Below are positions 1 to 9,068 of a stretch of 64,000 nt of DNA, one piece after another. The position numbers and the translations under genes are program-made. Each line of letters opens with the position of its first letter. The stretch's first letter is position 1. The stretch comes from Aquimarina algicola (GTDB taxonomy: Bacteria; Bacteroidota; Bacteroidia; Flavobacteriales; Flavobacteriaceae), in the NCBI RefSeq assembly GCF_006443095.1, contig NZ_VFWZ01000005.1, positions 62,001 to 126,000 of the forward strand, given 5' to 3'. The notes beneath the pieces are model-generated. The model made no database searches and was not told the origin of the DNA. It was given only the letters and a program-made list of their open reading frames with translations.

Positions 1-1
1 A

Positions 2-34
2 TCCTATACGTTAGGAGTGAAATTTGATTTTTAA
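2..34 (+). CDS. SusC-type TonB-dependent receptor, C-terminal end only
   Basis: Only the last ten codons lie in the window. They read SYTLGVKFDF followed by TAA at 32-34. A tail of this form, ending in an aromatic residue, is the usual last beta-strand of SusC/RagA TonB-dependent receptors. The SusD gene begins 16 bases downstream, which is the normal susC-susD order. The receptor should form the outer-membrane channel that the SusD lipoprotein caps. The rest of the gene is outside the window, so family and substrate cannot be judged further. Confidence 0.75.
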   Translation, partial: SYTLGVKFDF

Positions 35-50
35 TTCAAAAAAAAGAAAG

Positions 51-1655
51 ATGAAAAAAGATAAGAAAAACAAGATCTTTATGAGACTCATTTTCGGAAT
101 TGTAGTATTTGTAACAATAGGTACGGTAAATTCCTGTGCAGAACTAGATCCTGATTTAACAGAGTTTAGTGTGCCACCAGAATCTTTTGCTAACCTTGAA
201 GAATTACGTACTAGTGTTTTTGGTTTATATGGATTGGTAAGAACGGCAGCCGTTTTTACTACTTTTTATGCCCCTAGTTGGGCAGGTGATGATATCACAA
301 CACATTCAGGATTGAATAAAGGAGATTTTAGAGAATTTGATCAGAGAAATGTAAACGCAACCAACGCAAGGTTGTTAAACAACTGGAGAGGAATGTATAA
401 TGTGATTAATAACACAAACATCATTTTGTCCAGAGTAGATGCGTTGCTCAATTTTGATACAGTAGATCAGGATGAGCTTTCCAGATTATTGGGAGAGGTT
501 TACTTTTTAAGAGGAATGGCCTATTATCATCTTTCCAGAACTCATGAAAAATTACCATTGGCTTTATCGAGCCTTCCTGAAGCAAATATAACTGCGTCGT
601 CTCGACTAGATGTTTTTATGCAGATTGAATCTGATTTACTTGAAGCAGAGTTGAGATTACCAATGATTAATGCAGATATTACAGCAGTTGGAGTCGAAGG
701 AGCATCAAGAGTAAATAGAGGTTCTGCAAGGGCATTGTTAGCTCGATTTTATTTGGATTGGGCAGGTTTTCCATTAAATGATAATTCTAAATATAGCGCT
801 GCTGCAGAAATGGCAAAAAAAGTGATGGATGAAAGTGGAGCACATGGTTTCGGATTATTGGAAAATTTCCAAGATTTATGGAAATTAGAAAATAGATTTA
901 ATAAAGAATCGTTATTTACTATTGCTTATAACAATAGTGCGAGAATCAGAAACTTAAAATTTAATAGAGTTGGTTATCCCGGAGAAACCCCATTTAGAGG
1001 TTGGGATGAAACATATGGTGAAATAAAGTTCTTTGAAGATTTTCCAGAAGGAACCAGAAAAGAAGCAACATATAGAATGGATATAGATTGGAAGAACCTG
1101 AGCCTTCAAAAAAGCCCAATTTTAGCAAAAATAACAGGCCCTCCAGGAGATTTACCGATGACTGGTGCTTGGCATTTTACAGAGCGCAATGATTTTTATA
1201 TGAGATATGCAGAAATTCTTTTAACATATGCAGAAGCTTCTGGTCGATCGGGAAATATAACGACTGATGCCTGGGAAGCTCTGAATATGGTGCGCAGGAG
1301 AGCTGCAGGTTTACCATATAATACACCTGTTACAAGTCCTGTTCCGCAACTGGATTTAGAAGGAAATGAAATACCGGGATTAGTCTATGTAGATATAACC
1401 AGTGGAGATTTAGCTGAATTAGCTTTTACTGAACGAAAATGGGAATTTGCGGGAGAATATTTAAGATGGAACGACTTGGTAAGAACACAAAGGGTGGAAC
1501 AGGCTTTAAACAACAGAACTCCTGCAACTTCTATGAGCAATGACGGAACCTTACTTCAGGAGATTAACTTAATAGAAGGTAGTTTGGGTATCGATAATTA
1601 TTTTTCTCCTTTGCCACAGGTGATTGTAGATGAGAACCCCAATTTAATAAACTAA
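51..1655 (+). CDS. SusD/RagB family glycan-binding lipoprotein
   Basis: This is a 534-residue surface lipoprotein that should bind oligosaccharide and close the SusC channel. The ATG at 51 is chosen over one at 24 because the earlier one lies inside the last codons of SusC; a purine-rich stretch precedes 51. A lipoprotein signal ends at Cys29 (TVNSC). The sequence has the SusD layout: helical TPR-like parts near residues 100-170 (NNWRGMYNVINNTN, YFLRGMAYYHL), then the C-terminal RagB part with YMRYAEILLTYAEA, ALNMVRRRA and FTERKWEFAGEYLRWNDLVR. It probably forms an operon with susC. A terminator follows at 1701. The substrate is inferred to be carrageenan from neighbouring enzymes, not from this protein. 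Confidence 0.93.
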   Translation: MKKDKKNKIFMRLIFGIVVFVTIGTVNSCAELDPDLTEFSVPPESFANLEELRTSVFGLYGLVRTAAVFTTFYAPSWAGDDITTHSGLNKGDFREFDQRNVNATNARLLNNWRGMYNVINNTNIILSRVDALLNFDTVDQDELSRLLGEVYFLRGMAYYHLSRTHEKLPLALSSLPEANITASSRLDVFMQIESDLLEAELRLPMINADITAVGVEGASRVNRGSARALLARFYLDWAGFPLNDNSKYSAAAEMAKKVMDESGAHGFGLLENFQDLWKLENRFNKESLFTIAYNNSARIRNLKFNRVGYPGETPFRGWDETYGEIKFFEDFPEGTRKEATYRMDIDWKNLSLQKSPILAKITGPPGDLPMTGAWHFTERNDFYMRYAEILLTYAEASGRSGNITTDAWEALNMVRRRAAGLPYNTPVTSPVPQLDLEGNEIPGLVYVDITSGDLAELAFTERKWEFAGEYLRWNDLVRTQRVEQALNNRTPATSMSNDGTLLQEINLIEGSLGIDNYFSPLPQVIVDENPNLIN

Positions 1656-1700
1656 ACTCTCTTTTTTTATAGATTGTAGTTATAAAGGATCTAAAATAAT

Positions 1701-1729
1701 AAACAGAGGGCTACTTTATTCCTCTGTTT
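1701..1729 (+). terminator. Rho-independent terminator after susD
   Basis: A perfect 9-base stem (AAACAGAGG / CCTCTGTTT) with an 11-base loop sits 45 bases after the susD stop. The following bases are only moderately T-rich. It probably separates the susCD transcript from the enzyme genes that start at 1858. Confidence 0.7.
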
Positions 1730-1803
1730 ATGTTTTAGAAATAGAATTAATTAATCAATCTTATGACCAACAGGTCACTTTTGTAAGTGATGTATAATAT
1801 TAG

Positions 1804-1818
1804 AAAAACATTGTTTTT
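1804..1818 (+). promoter_or_regulatory. 15-base palindrome AAAAACATTGTTTTT, candidate operator
   Basis: The palindrome AAAAACA-T-TGTTTTT ends 39 bases before the GH42-like gene start. The same 15 bases, read in gene orientation, occur at 8975-8989 upstream of the GH82 gene on the other strand. An odd-length palindrome in front of two enzyme genes of one locus fits a dimeric repressor or activator site. No regulator is identified in the window. AT-rich sequence makes chance occurrence possible. Confidence 0.35.
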
Positions 1819-1857
1819 GGCAATAACAGTACAACAACCAATATTTATCGAAAAAAA

Positions 1858-4245
1858 ATGTCTCGACTTTTTATAAAATACCCTTTACTTATTTTACTTA
1901 TCTGTTTTTTTACTAACTGTAATCAAGAAGAAAATAGTTATAACAAAGATGCTTTACACAAAATTGAAGTATTGCAAGGGTTAATACAAAAAGCTCAAAA
2001 TAAATCATTGGATGTAACCCGAGAAGAAACTACGTTGTGGTTTGCCAAAGAGTTTCTAAAGTTCGCTAATTGGGATGAAACGAATAGAGATGCAGTCGAG
2101 AAATTATTCGGATATTATCAAAAATATGAAGAGGATAAAGTAAAATTAGCAAACGAATTACCGGATTTTGAAAGAAAAAAAGTCATTGAAATTTTAGACG
2201 TAGCGATTAAGAATTTAAAAGATCTTATAGATGACAATATTACAAGAAGGGCTGCTCAAAAAATAGATTGGCAAAATATTGAGGTAGAAGACAATACTTT
2301 GACAAACAATGGGAGGCCGGTTTTTTTACATGATTATTTCTCCAAAACTGTTGGAGCTCCGTTAACAGATAACAATGTCTATAATGATCATTTGGGAGCA
2401 ATTTATCATACAGGAAGCCATTTATACGAAGTAAATCAAGATAGGCCCAGTAACCCATATATGCTTAATGAAGATGGTACTTTTGATGAAAAACTTTTGA
2501 GCTATATCACAGAAGTACCTGATACCAATATTGGTTTTCTATTGTTTTGGAATATGGGAGTGCCGGATTGGATGAAAAAGAAAGAGCCCGAAATTGGCAA
2601 GGGGAGATCCTTATTTACCGGATTTGATATAGATAACCCTTTGGTAAGAGACGTATGGAGTAAAGTAATCAAAAAAACAGGAGAGGTAACAAAAGATAAA
2701 AAAGTAACACAATTAGGATATATTTTATCAAACGAACCCCATTGGTTTTCAGAAAAAGGACATTGGACCTATAATTTTCTGGAGATGAATTCAATTTCAT
2801 CTTATACTTTAAACAAATTTAGAGTTTGGCTTTCCAAAAAATATGATGACGAGATTAATACATTAAATAAAAATTGGCAAAGCAATTTTAAAGATTTTGA
2901 TGGTATCGATATTGAGATCCCAATGGACAAAGCCAAGCGAGGAACTCCAATCTGGTATGACTGGTGCAGATATAATATGGATAGAGGTACAGAGTGGTTC
3001 ACCTTTTTGCAAAACGAATTAAGATCTGTAAACCCAGATGCAGATACCCATATAAAAATAATGGCAAAATTATTTGTAGATGATTATCGGTCGCACGGGG
3101 TGGATTATGAAGCACTAACAGAATTGACTTCGATGATAGGGGATGATGCAAAAATAACAGGAGGTAGAAACTACCGTTCCCAAAAACCAGAAAAATGGGA
3201 AGAAAATTATGCGTTTTATTGGAATGAATTAGCGCATTCTTATGATTTCCAAGAATCTGTTTCTCCTCAAAAAATACACATTAATTCTGAAGGTCATTTT
3301 TTATCTACTTCCGGATGGAGGGAGTTGGATACACCCGTGGATTATGTGAGGAGTAGTTTTTGGTTGGCGACTTTACATGGTATGGATGTAAGTTTGTCTT
3401 GGTTTTGGGCAAGAGACCCTGATGGTTCTCCAGAAGATCGATTGGAAGGAGAATTAAACTTTTTTGATCCTGCATTAGCGGGTTCTTATGCCGGTTCGGT
3501 CAATATGCAACCGCATGTGGTCAACGAAGTTTCACAGGTTATGTATGATTTGAATAGCTTCTCTGAAGAAATTCTAGCACTTCGTGATCAGCGAAGACCG
3601 TTGAGGTTATTTCATTCAGAGACATCAGCTATCAATAAAAAGTATCACATGACAGAACATTCAGAACTATATGAATCGCTATACTTTGAAGGATTAACTC
3701 TTGGATTTGCAACGGAAAAAATTATCCAAAAACAAGACCACAGTAATTGGGATGTCATTGCGATTTATAAGACCGAGTATGTAACGGATAGTGAATTTTT
3801 GGCATTACAATCTTACTTGGATCAGGGCGGAACTATTATTATTGATAGTACAAATAGTTTGTCTAAAAATGAATATGGACAAATACGTGAGGAACGGTTA
3901 ACATCAGGTAACGGAAATTTAATCTACCCCAAAGAAAGTAACCTGAATGCTTTTAAGGAATTAACCCTATCAAGTGTTACCAATAATATATCCAATATTA
4001 AAATTAAGGAAAATAACAGTTCTGGTCATAAAAGCTGTACTTGGCGAATAAGTGAGGATCCAAAGGGTAAGGGGTATATTATGACTATTATTAATTTGGG
4101 AAAAACTACAGCTGATTTGAAAATTAGTTGCAATGATAGTAGAGAGTTGAGAGTGGTTAATATGCTAAATGGTAGTGAACTGGAGTCAAGTTTTAAATTA
4201 GAGTCCAAAGGAGTTTTGCTTATAAATATTACCAAAGGAATATAA
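1858..4245 (+). CDS. GH42-like clan A glycoside hydrolase, lipoprotein
   Basis: This is a 795-residue lipoprotein (signal ending at Cys21, FFTNC) anchored in the envelope. After a helical N-terminal part (about 25-140) comes a (beta/alpha)8 hydrolase domain. LSNEPHW puts a likely acid/base Glu at 293, and HINSEGHF a likely nucleophile Glu at 478, the clan GH-A arrangement. Residues about 570-690 (PLRLFHSETSAI, DVIAIYKTEYV, GGTIIIDS) look like the GATase-like trimerisation domain of GH42 beta-galactosidases. Carrageenan-active families GH42 and GH167, or agarase family GH50, are all possible, and the exact family is not settled by eye. It lies 6 bases before the GH16 gene and is surely cotranscribed with it. 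It probably acts on galactan oligosaccharides as an exo-enzyme. Confidence 0.7.
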   Translation: MSRLFIKYPLLILLICFFTNCNQEENSYNKDALHKIEVLQGLIQKAQNKSLDVTREETTLWFAKEFLKFANWDETNRDAVEKLFGYYQKYEEDKVKLANELPDFERKKVIEILDVAIKNLKDLIDDNITRRAAQKIDWQNIEVEDNTLTNNGRPVFLHDYFSKTVGAPLTDNNVYNDHLGAIYHTGSHLYEVNQDRPSNPYMLNEDGTFDEKLLSYITEVPDTNIGFLLFWNMGVPDWMKKKEPEIGKGRSLFTGFDIDNPLVRDVWSKVIKKTGEVTKDKKVTQLGYILSNEPHWFSEKGHWTYNFLEMNSISSYTLNKFRVWLSKKYDDEINTLNKNWQSNFKDFDGIDIEIPMDKAKRGTPIWYDWCRYNMDRGTEWFTFLQNELRSVNPDADTHIKIMAKLFVDDYRSHGVDYEALTELTSMIGDDAKITGGRNYRSQKPEKWEENYAFYWNELAHSYDFQESVSPQKIHINSEGHFLSTSGWRELDTPVDYVRSSFWLATLHGMDVSLSWFWARDPDGSPEDRLEGELNFFDPALAGSYAGSVNMQPHVVNEVSQVMYDLNSFSEEILALRDQRRPLRLFHSETSAINKKYHMTEHSELYESLYFEGLTLGFATEKIIQKQDHSNWDVIAIYKTEYVTDSEFLALQSYLDQGGTIIIDSTNSLSKNEYGQIREERLTSGNGNLIYPKESNLNAFKELTLSSVTNNISNIKIKENNSSGHKSCTWRISEDPKGKGYIMTIINLGKTTADLKISCNDSRELRVVNMLNGSELESSFKLESKGVLLINITKGI

Positions 4246-4251
4246 AATTCA

Positions 4252-5256
4252 ATGAAAAAACTATGCTTTTTCCTGATCATACTCGATATAGTTTTGATAA
4301 GTAGTTGTCAAAATAAAAAAGTGAAACATCCGTCTTCTGAAGTGATAAATAATCAGGTACTACCACTATCCGATCAAGAAAATAATGGGAATTGGTTATT
4401 GAATGAAGAGGTCAGCGATGAATTTAATGATTCGGAAATTGACGAAGAAAAATGGTACATAGTAGGTAAGTTTAAAAATGGAAAACCGTTTTATAAGCAC
4501 CCGGATAAACCCCAAAAAAAAGTTTGGAAAGGAAGAGCACCTTCACAGTTTTCTGGTCGAAATTATCGTTTGGAAGATGGAATTTTAAATCTTGAAGTGC
4601 GATGGGAACCTGATTTTCCTTTCAGTAAAGAAATTAGAGTGCCTGTTTTAGGAGAAGCAATGCCTTATGAAAATATAACAACAGCTTGTTTTATTGGTAG
4701 AAGAGAATTCAAATATGGATATGTCGAGATACGTAGCAAATCTGCCGATACACAAGTTACCAGCGCTTTTTGGTCTACTGGTAAGGGTATTGAAATGGAT
4801 TTTTTTGAATCTTTTGGCGATGGAGTGGGTCCAGATAAACAACATCTGGATAGCGAGTTATGGTGGTCTATAAGAGATTGGAAACAGCTAAGAGGGAAAC
4901 CTACTTACACAGAACGAAAAGACATTGGTTTTAGAATGGCAGAAGATTTTCATGTATATGGTTTCGAATGGAATGAAAAAGGAGTAAAATACTATGTTGA
5001 TGGAAAATTATTATCTGTGATAAGTGCAGAACAAGTGACCAAATGGGCCAAACAGAATAGAGATGTGGACGAAAATTATAATGGTTATGTAGCCAAAGTT
5101 CCAATTCATCTATGGTTAGATATGGAAATTTTTCATTGGAATGGATATCCAAAAAGTAAAGAAGAATTAGAAGTAAATAGCCCAGATGATCAAAAAGAGG
5201 ATGGAGTTGTAGATTATCAAATAGATTATGTTCGGGTCTGGCAAAAACAAGTATAA
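4252..5256 (+). CDS. GH16 family galactanase-type lipoprotein
   Basis: A 334-residue lipoprotein (signal ends at Cys19, LISSC) with one GH16 beta-jelly-roll domain from about residue 55 to the end. The catalytic signature is EMDFFE: nucleophile Glu181, Asp183 and acid/base Glu186, with the beta-bulge spacing E-x-D-x-x-E. The preceding strand (GYVEIRSKSADTQVTSAFWS) and the last strand (VDYQIDYVRVWQ) are typical of the family. Marine GH16 members with this form cut kappa-carrageenan, furcellaran, agarose or porphyran, and the subfamily cannot be assigned by eye. It is shorter than the two sorted GH16 enzymes at 13592 and 18022 and has no binding modules. This fits a surface-bound enzyme working on shorter chains. 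It shares a transcript with the genes at 1858 and probably 5281. Confidence 0.85.
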   Translation: MKKLCFFLIILDIVLISSCQNKKVKHPSSEVINNQVLPLSDQENNGNWLLNEEVSDEFNDSEIDEEKWYIVGKFKNGKPFYKHPDKPQKKVWKGRAPSQFSGRNYRLEDGILNLEVRWEPDFPFSKEIRVPVLGEAMPYENITTACFIGRREFKYGYVEIRSKSADTQVTSAFWSTGKGIEMDFFESFGDGVGPDKQHLDSELWWSIRDWKQLRGKPTYTERKDIGFRMAEDFHVYGFEWNEKGVKYYVDGKLLSVISAEQVTKWAKQNRDVDENYNGYVAKVPIHLWLDMEIFHWNGYPKSKEELEVNSPDDQKEDGVVDYQIDYVRVWQKQV

Positions 5257-5280
5257 ATAACCTATTTTACTAGGATTAAT

Positions 5281-6849
5281 ATGAGTAGAGAAAAAAGAAA
5301 TGCATACATATATGCAACAATTGTAGCGTTAGGAGGCTTTGTGTTTGGTCTTGATGCGGCATTAATTTCTGGCGGATTTAAGTTCATTACCTCCGAGTTT
5401 AACTTGAATGATTGGGAAGTTGGGGCTATAGGTTTCGGTCCTGGGTTGGGGGTACTCATTGCGTTACCATTATCAGCTTGGTCCAGTAACCAGCATGGTA
5501 GAAAAAAAACACTGCAAGTCATAGCCTTACTTTATATCGTTTCTGCGGTTGGGTCTGCTTTGGCGACATCGTTTATAACGCTTTTTGTAGCACGTTTTTT
5601 AGGAGGATTAGCTTTTAGTTCTATTACATTGGCTTCTATGTATATGGGTGAAATTGCTCCAGCTAATGAGAGAGGTAAGCTGGTTTCTATGTTACAAATT
5701 AATATTGGAATAGGATTTTCGGCAGCATACTTTATCAACTATTGGATTTTACAACAAATGTCATCTGATGCGCAATGGGTACAAGTCATAAATTTGACTC
5801 ATACCGGGTGGCGGTGGATGCTGGGGATAGAGATTGTTCCTGCTTTGATATGGTATATTCTATTATTTAAAATCCCTAAAAGTCCGGCTTGGCTTATTTA
5901 TAAAAACAAGGTCGATGAAGCTAAAAAATCCTTGTTAAAAGTTTATGCACTAAGTGAAGTCGAAGGACATGTTTTGGAGATGAAAGAAAGTGTAGAAAAC
6001 TCAAACAGCAATAGATCAATAGGTTCCCAATTGTCAGAGATTTTTGGTAAACCTATGAGGATAGTACTAATTGTTGGACTTACTTTGGCTATAGTGCAAC
6101 AATCTACAGGTATAAATGCTATTATGACCTATGCTTCTACGATGTTTGAGCAACTGGGGCTGGGTACAGATGGTGCTTTTGCAAGTGCGATATGGTTAGG
6201 TGTTATTGGATTAATAGCGACAATTTTATCCTTGGTTTTGATTGATAGAATAGGAAGACGTCCTTTGGTGATCGGAGGGCTAACCTGGATAATTTTAAGT
6301 TTAGCAATATGTGCATATGGTTTTAATACGGCAACCTATACAATTACCAAAGAGGCTATTGCCAAAATGGACACTATTCCTGAGGTTGAAAAACTGAATA
6401 TCTTGGTAGGAAAAGAATACGGCAATGATATTGAATTCAAAAAAGCAGTTAAAGCCATAATGGGAAACAAGTCTGCACGAGATAATTCAAGCGTCTTTTT
6501 GAAGGAGTCTGCAAATATCAATGCGCTTTTGATTTTATTAGGAATCTTGAGTTTTGTTGCAGCATTTAATTTTTCAATTGGGCCTATTATGTGGGTGTTG
6601 TTTTCAGAAATTTTTCCGATCTCCTTACGTGGGATAGCAATACCTTTATTCGCCTTAGTTTCAAGCTCAGTAAGTGCTTTGGTGCAATTCTTTTTTCCCT
6701 GGCAACTGAGTAATATGGGAGCAAGTACAATCTTTATTTTCTATTCGGGTATTGTATTTCTAGGTTTGATTATTCTTTATAAGTTCTTACCAGAGACCAA
6801 AAATTTAACAATAGAAGAGATTCAATTAAAACTTCAACGAAAACAATAA
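5281..6849 (+). CDS. MFS sugar porter
   Basis: A 522-residue inner-membrane transporter with about 12 membrane helices. It belongs to the sugar porter family: GGFVFGLDAALISG in helix 1, GRKKTLQ after helix 2, QQSTGINAIMTYA in helix 7, DRIGRRPL after helix 8 and LPETKN at the C-terminus. The usual PESPRWL is PKSPAWL here. A longer loop of about 60 residues, with charged stretches, sits between helices 9 and 10. The gene follows the GH16 gene by 24 bases. It should carry galactose, anhydro-galactose or another monosaccharide product across the inner membrane; that substrate is inferred from context. Confidence 0.88.
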   Translation: MSREKRNAYIYATIVALGGFVFGLDAALISGGFKFITSEFNLNDWEVGAIGFGPGLGVLIALPLSAWSSNQHGRKKTLQVIALLYIVSAVGSALATSFITLFVARFLGGLAFSSITLASMYMGEIAPANERGKLVSMLQINIGIGFSAAYFINYWILQQMSSDAQWVQVINLTHTGWRWMLGIEIVPALIWYILLFKIPKSPAWLIYKNKVDEAKKSLLKVYALSEVEGHVLEMKESVENSNSNRSIGSQLSEIFGKPMRIVLIVGLTLAIVQQSTGINAIMTYASTMFEQLGLGTDGAFASAIWLGVIGLIATILSLVLIDRIGRRPLVIGGLTWIILSLAICAYGFNTATYTITKEAIAKMDTIPEVEKLNILVGKEYGNDIEFKKAVKAIMGNKSARDNSSVFLKESANINALLILLGILSFVAAFNFSIGPIMWVLFSEIFPISLRGIAIPLFALVSSSVSALVQFFFPWQLSNMGASTIFIFYSGIVFLGLIILYKFLPETKNLTIEEIQLKLQRKQ

Positions 6850-7025
6850 AACCAATGCTAATTACTGGTGTAGAAAAGGTTACAGGGTGTTAGCGATCTA
6901 AATAATAGTATAGTAAAGCAGCAAAAAGCCTTGTTTAAAGGATTTTCTAATCTGAAATGGAAACAAAAATAGAAAAGCGATTATAGATTTAAGAAGATAG
7001 TTTTGATCCTGTTAGTATATTAAAG

Positions 7026-7052
7026 AACAGCCTCTATAACCAAGAGGCTGTT
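7026..7052. terminator. Bidirectional terminator between MFS and GH82 genes
   Basis: AACAGCCTC and GAGGCTGTT form a perfect 9-base stem around a 9-base loop, with TTTG and then TTTT after it on the plus strand. It lies between two convergent genes and can end both transcripts. Confidence 0.75.
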
Positions 7053-7080
7053 TGTCTTTTGTAAAGGAAAGAATATATAG

Positions 7081-8595
7081 TTAATTACAGTTTGGATAGC
7101 TGCCAGAAACTTGTTGAATACTATTCGGGCTATTGCTGCATTTTGGTTGTGTGTTATCTGTTATGTTTTGAATAAATCCACTTGGGAAATTGTTCCATCT
7201 TTGATTGGTGATTCTTACTCCATCTCCAATGCTTATACCTCCAGAGGGACCTATATATTCAAATCCTCTAAACAAACCAAAACTTGATCCTGGATCCGTC
7301 ATTTTATTCCACTGATTACAAGGAACAAATTTCAGATGTTTTTGTTTTAACTTAGCTTTAGTCCCATACTTAGCTTCTACATTGGTAGCTGTTGGATTAA
7401 CAAATTTTCCAGCTCTCAAATTTCCAATTTGACTTCTTATATACTGAGATCTATTCGGATGATCCAAAATTTCTGGAGATAGATTTACGGCCCATTGAGT
7501 ACCGTTATTTCGTTTAAAGGCATTTTCTCTAAATGCATTGCCAGAAAATCCTGAAAATTGAGATTTCACAAAATTTTGAAACTGTATTTTACCTGCATCA
7601 GTAAGAGGAAAAGCTCTTTGTGCATCAAATATAGACAGGGTTCCCTCATCATATCTAATAGTAAAGCCTGAGCTATTACTGGTAATTCTTCTTGCAGTCA
7701 CTTTTCCGTTTTGTGCAAAATGAGGAGATAACATCAACGAGGATAAACCTCTTGTATTATGAATGCCGTCTGCAAAAATATCCTTAACACCTCCATCTTT
7801 GGTTCCATTTTTCACATCGTTTTTCATAGACCTATCATCGGTCTCTAATCGCAAGGTAATCCCACCTTCGCATCTGAGGTTTTTAAACAAAACATTACTG
7901 CAATTATAAGTTTGAACTAAACCATATCCTGTATGGGAACCAGTTTGACTTATATTTTCTATGATCCCATTTTTGGCTCCTGGCTTTCTTTCGGATGCTC
8001 CAGAAACATGAATCATCAGTATTGAGTTTAATATACTTCTGCGATCTTTGATATCAAAATTTGCCAATCTAAAGTTGTCAACACGTCCTACACGGGCAGC
8101 GGCAATAAATTGATTAGTAAATCTGGAATCACACATGTCTATTGTAAACCGGCCATCTTTACTAATGATACTAACATTTTGCAATCGTTCTCCATTTCCA
8201 CTCGCACCAATATTAAATATAGCCCCTCTATTCAAATCAGGTTGAATAATGGTACCTGCAGCTATTTCTAAATGAATGTTAGATTTTAAAACAACTTTCC
8301 CCCATGTATATGTGTTCTGAGGAATTTCTATGATGGCGCCATCTCTTTTGTTCTGATTAATGAAAAGATTCAGATCGGCGCTCGTAGATCCAGTAAATAC
8401 TACTCTTTTTATGTTGGAAGGAGGAGGAGTGTAAAAGTTGTTTCTCCTAAAAACAGACCCCATTTTCCCTTCATCAAAGGTTTCTGAAGATATATTTTGA
8501 GTGTCTATTTCTTCAATTTGATCAGGTGAACAACTGATAATTGTCAAAAAAATGAGTAATAAACATGTGTTTTTTATAATTGATTTGGTATTCAT
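7081..8595 (-). CDS. GH82 iota-carrageenase, lipoprotein
   Basis: A 504-residue lipoprotein (signal ending at Cys22, IISC). The start at 8595 is preferred over an upstream ATG at 8637 because it places the signal peptide at the N-terminus. The body has the repeating short strands of a right-handed beta-helix (NIHLEIAAGT, NVSIISKDGR, NVLFKNLRCEGG). GGITLRLETDD holds Glu251 and Asp253, which match the catalytic Glu245/Asp247 pair known from Alteromonas iota-carrageenase. The following DIFADGIHNTRGLSSLMLSPHF also matches that family. The enzyme cuts beta-1,4 bonds of iota-carrageenan with inversion. The gene stands alone on the minus strand with a long upstream region carrying a candidate operator. 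Confidence 0.9.
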   Translation of the reverse strand: MNTKSIIKNTCLLLIFLTIISCSPDQIEEIDTQNISSETFDEGKMGSVFRRNNFYTPPPSNIKRVVFTGSTSADLNLFINQNKRDGAIIEIPQNTYTWGKVVLKSNIHLEIAAGTIIQPDLNRGAIFNIGASGNGERLQNVSIISKDGRFTIDMCDSRFTNQFIAAARVGRVDNFRLANFDIKDRRSILNSILMIHVSGASERKPGAKNGIIENISQTGSHTGYGLVQTYNCSNVLFKNLRCEGGITLRLETDDRSMKNDVKNGTKDGGVKDIFADGIHNTRGLSSLMLSPHFAQNGKVTARRITSNSSGFTIRYDEGTLSIFDAQRAFPLTDAGKIQFQNFVKSQFSGFSGNAFRENAFKRNNGTQWAVNLSPEILDHPNRSQYIRSQIGNLRAGKFVNPTATNVEAKYGTKAKLKQKHLKFVPCNQWNKMTDPGSSFGLFRGFEYIGPSGGISIGDGVRITNQRWNNFPSGFIQNITDNTQPKCSNSPNSIQQVSGSYPNCN

Positions 8596-9068
8596 AATAT
8601 CAAAATTTTTGATCGTAAATTTTAAATTATGGCACAATGCATCCCTTGTTAGTATGTTTTAATACACTGATTAATAGTTTGTTAAAATTTGAGTAAATTA
8701 TGGAATAGAACAGTTTAGATATAGAGTGAGACTCTATTCTAATTTAACATGGGTGCATTATACCTGTTCAGTATTTACGGTTTTAATTAATATAAGTTTG
8801 TGTTAAATTAAGTTTTGAGCAAGTCGACATTGCAATTAATAATTGTGTAAAATTATTTTAAAAAAGTAATGATCTATAAAATTCTATTAACCCTGATAAG
8901 CACTATTTTAACCTTCTTTATAGGGGCTTTATTTTAATTGTTAATTGACAATTAAAAATGTTATCAAAATCTAAAAAAACAATGTTTTTGATACAGAATT
9001 GTTTGTCATAATGAAGTAATGTGTTCTTGTTAATATTTAAAAAGAACTGTTACAAAAAATTGAATTTC
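8596..9068 (-). promoter_or_regulatory. 473-base control region upstream of the GH82 gene
   Basis: No gene is seen here. It contains a hairpin at 8721-8737 (ATAGAGT-gag-ACTCTAT) and the palindrome AAAAACAATGTTTTT at 8975-8989, which is the reverse complement of the site at 1804. The GH82 promoter must lie here, but no convincing -33/-7 pair was picked out. The far end also carries the downstream flank of the FGE gene. Confidence 0.45.
8975..8989 (-). promoter_or_regulatory. Second copy of the 15-base palindrome, candidate operator
   Basis: Read on the minus strand this is AAAAACATTGTTTTT, identical to 1804-1818. It is 380 bases upstream of the GH82 start, farther than the first copy is from its gene. 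See the entry at 1804. Confidence 0.35.
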
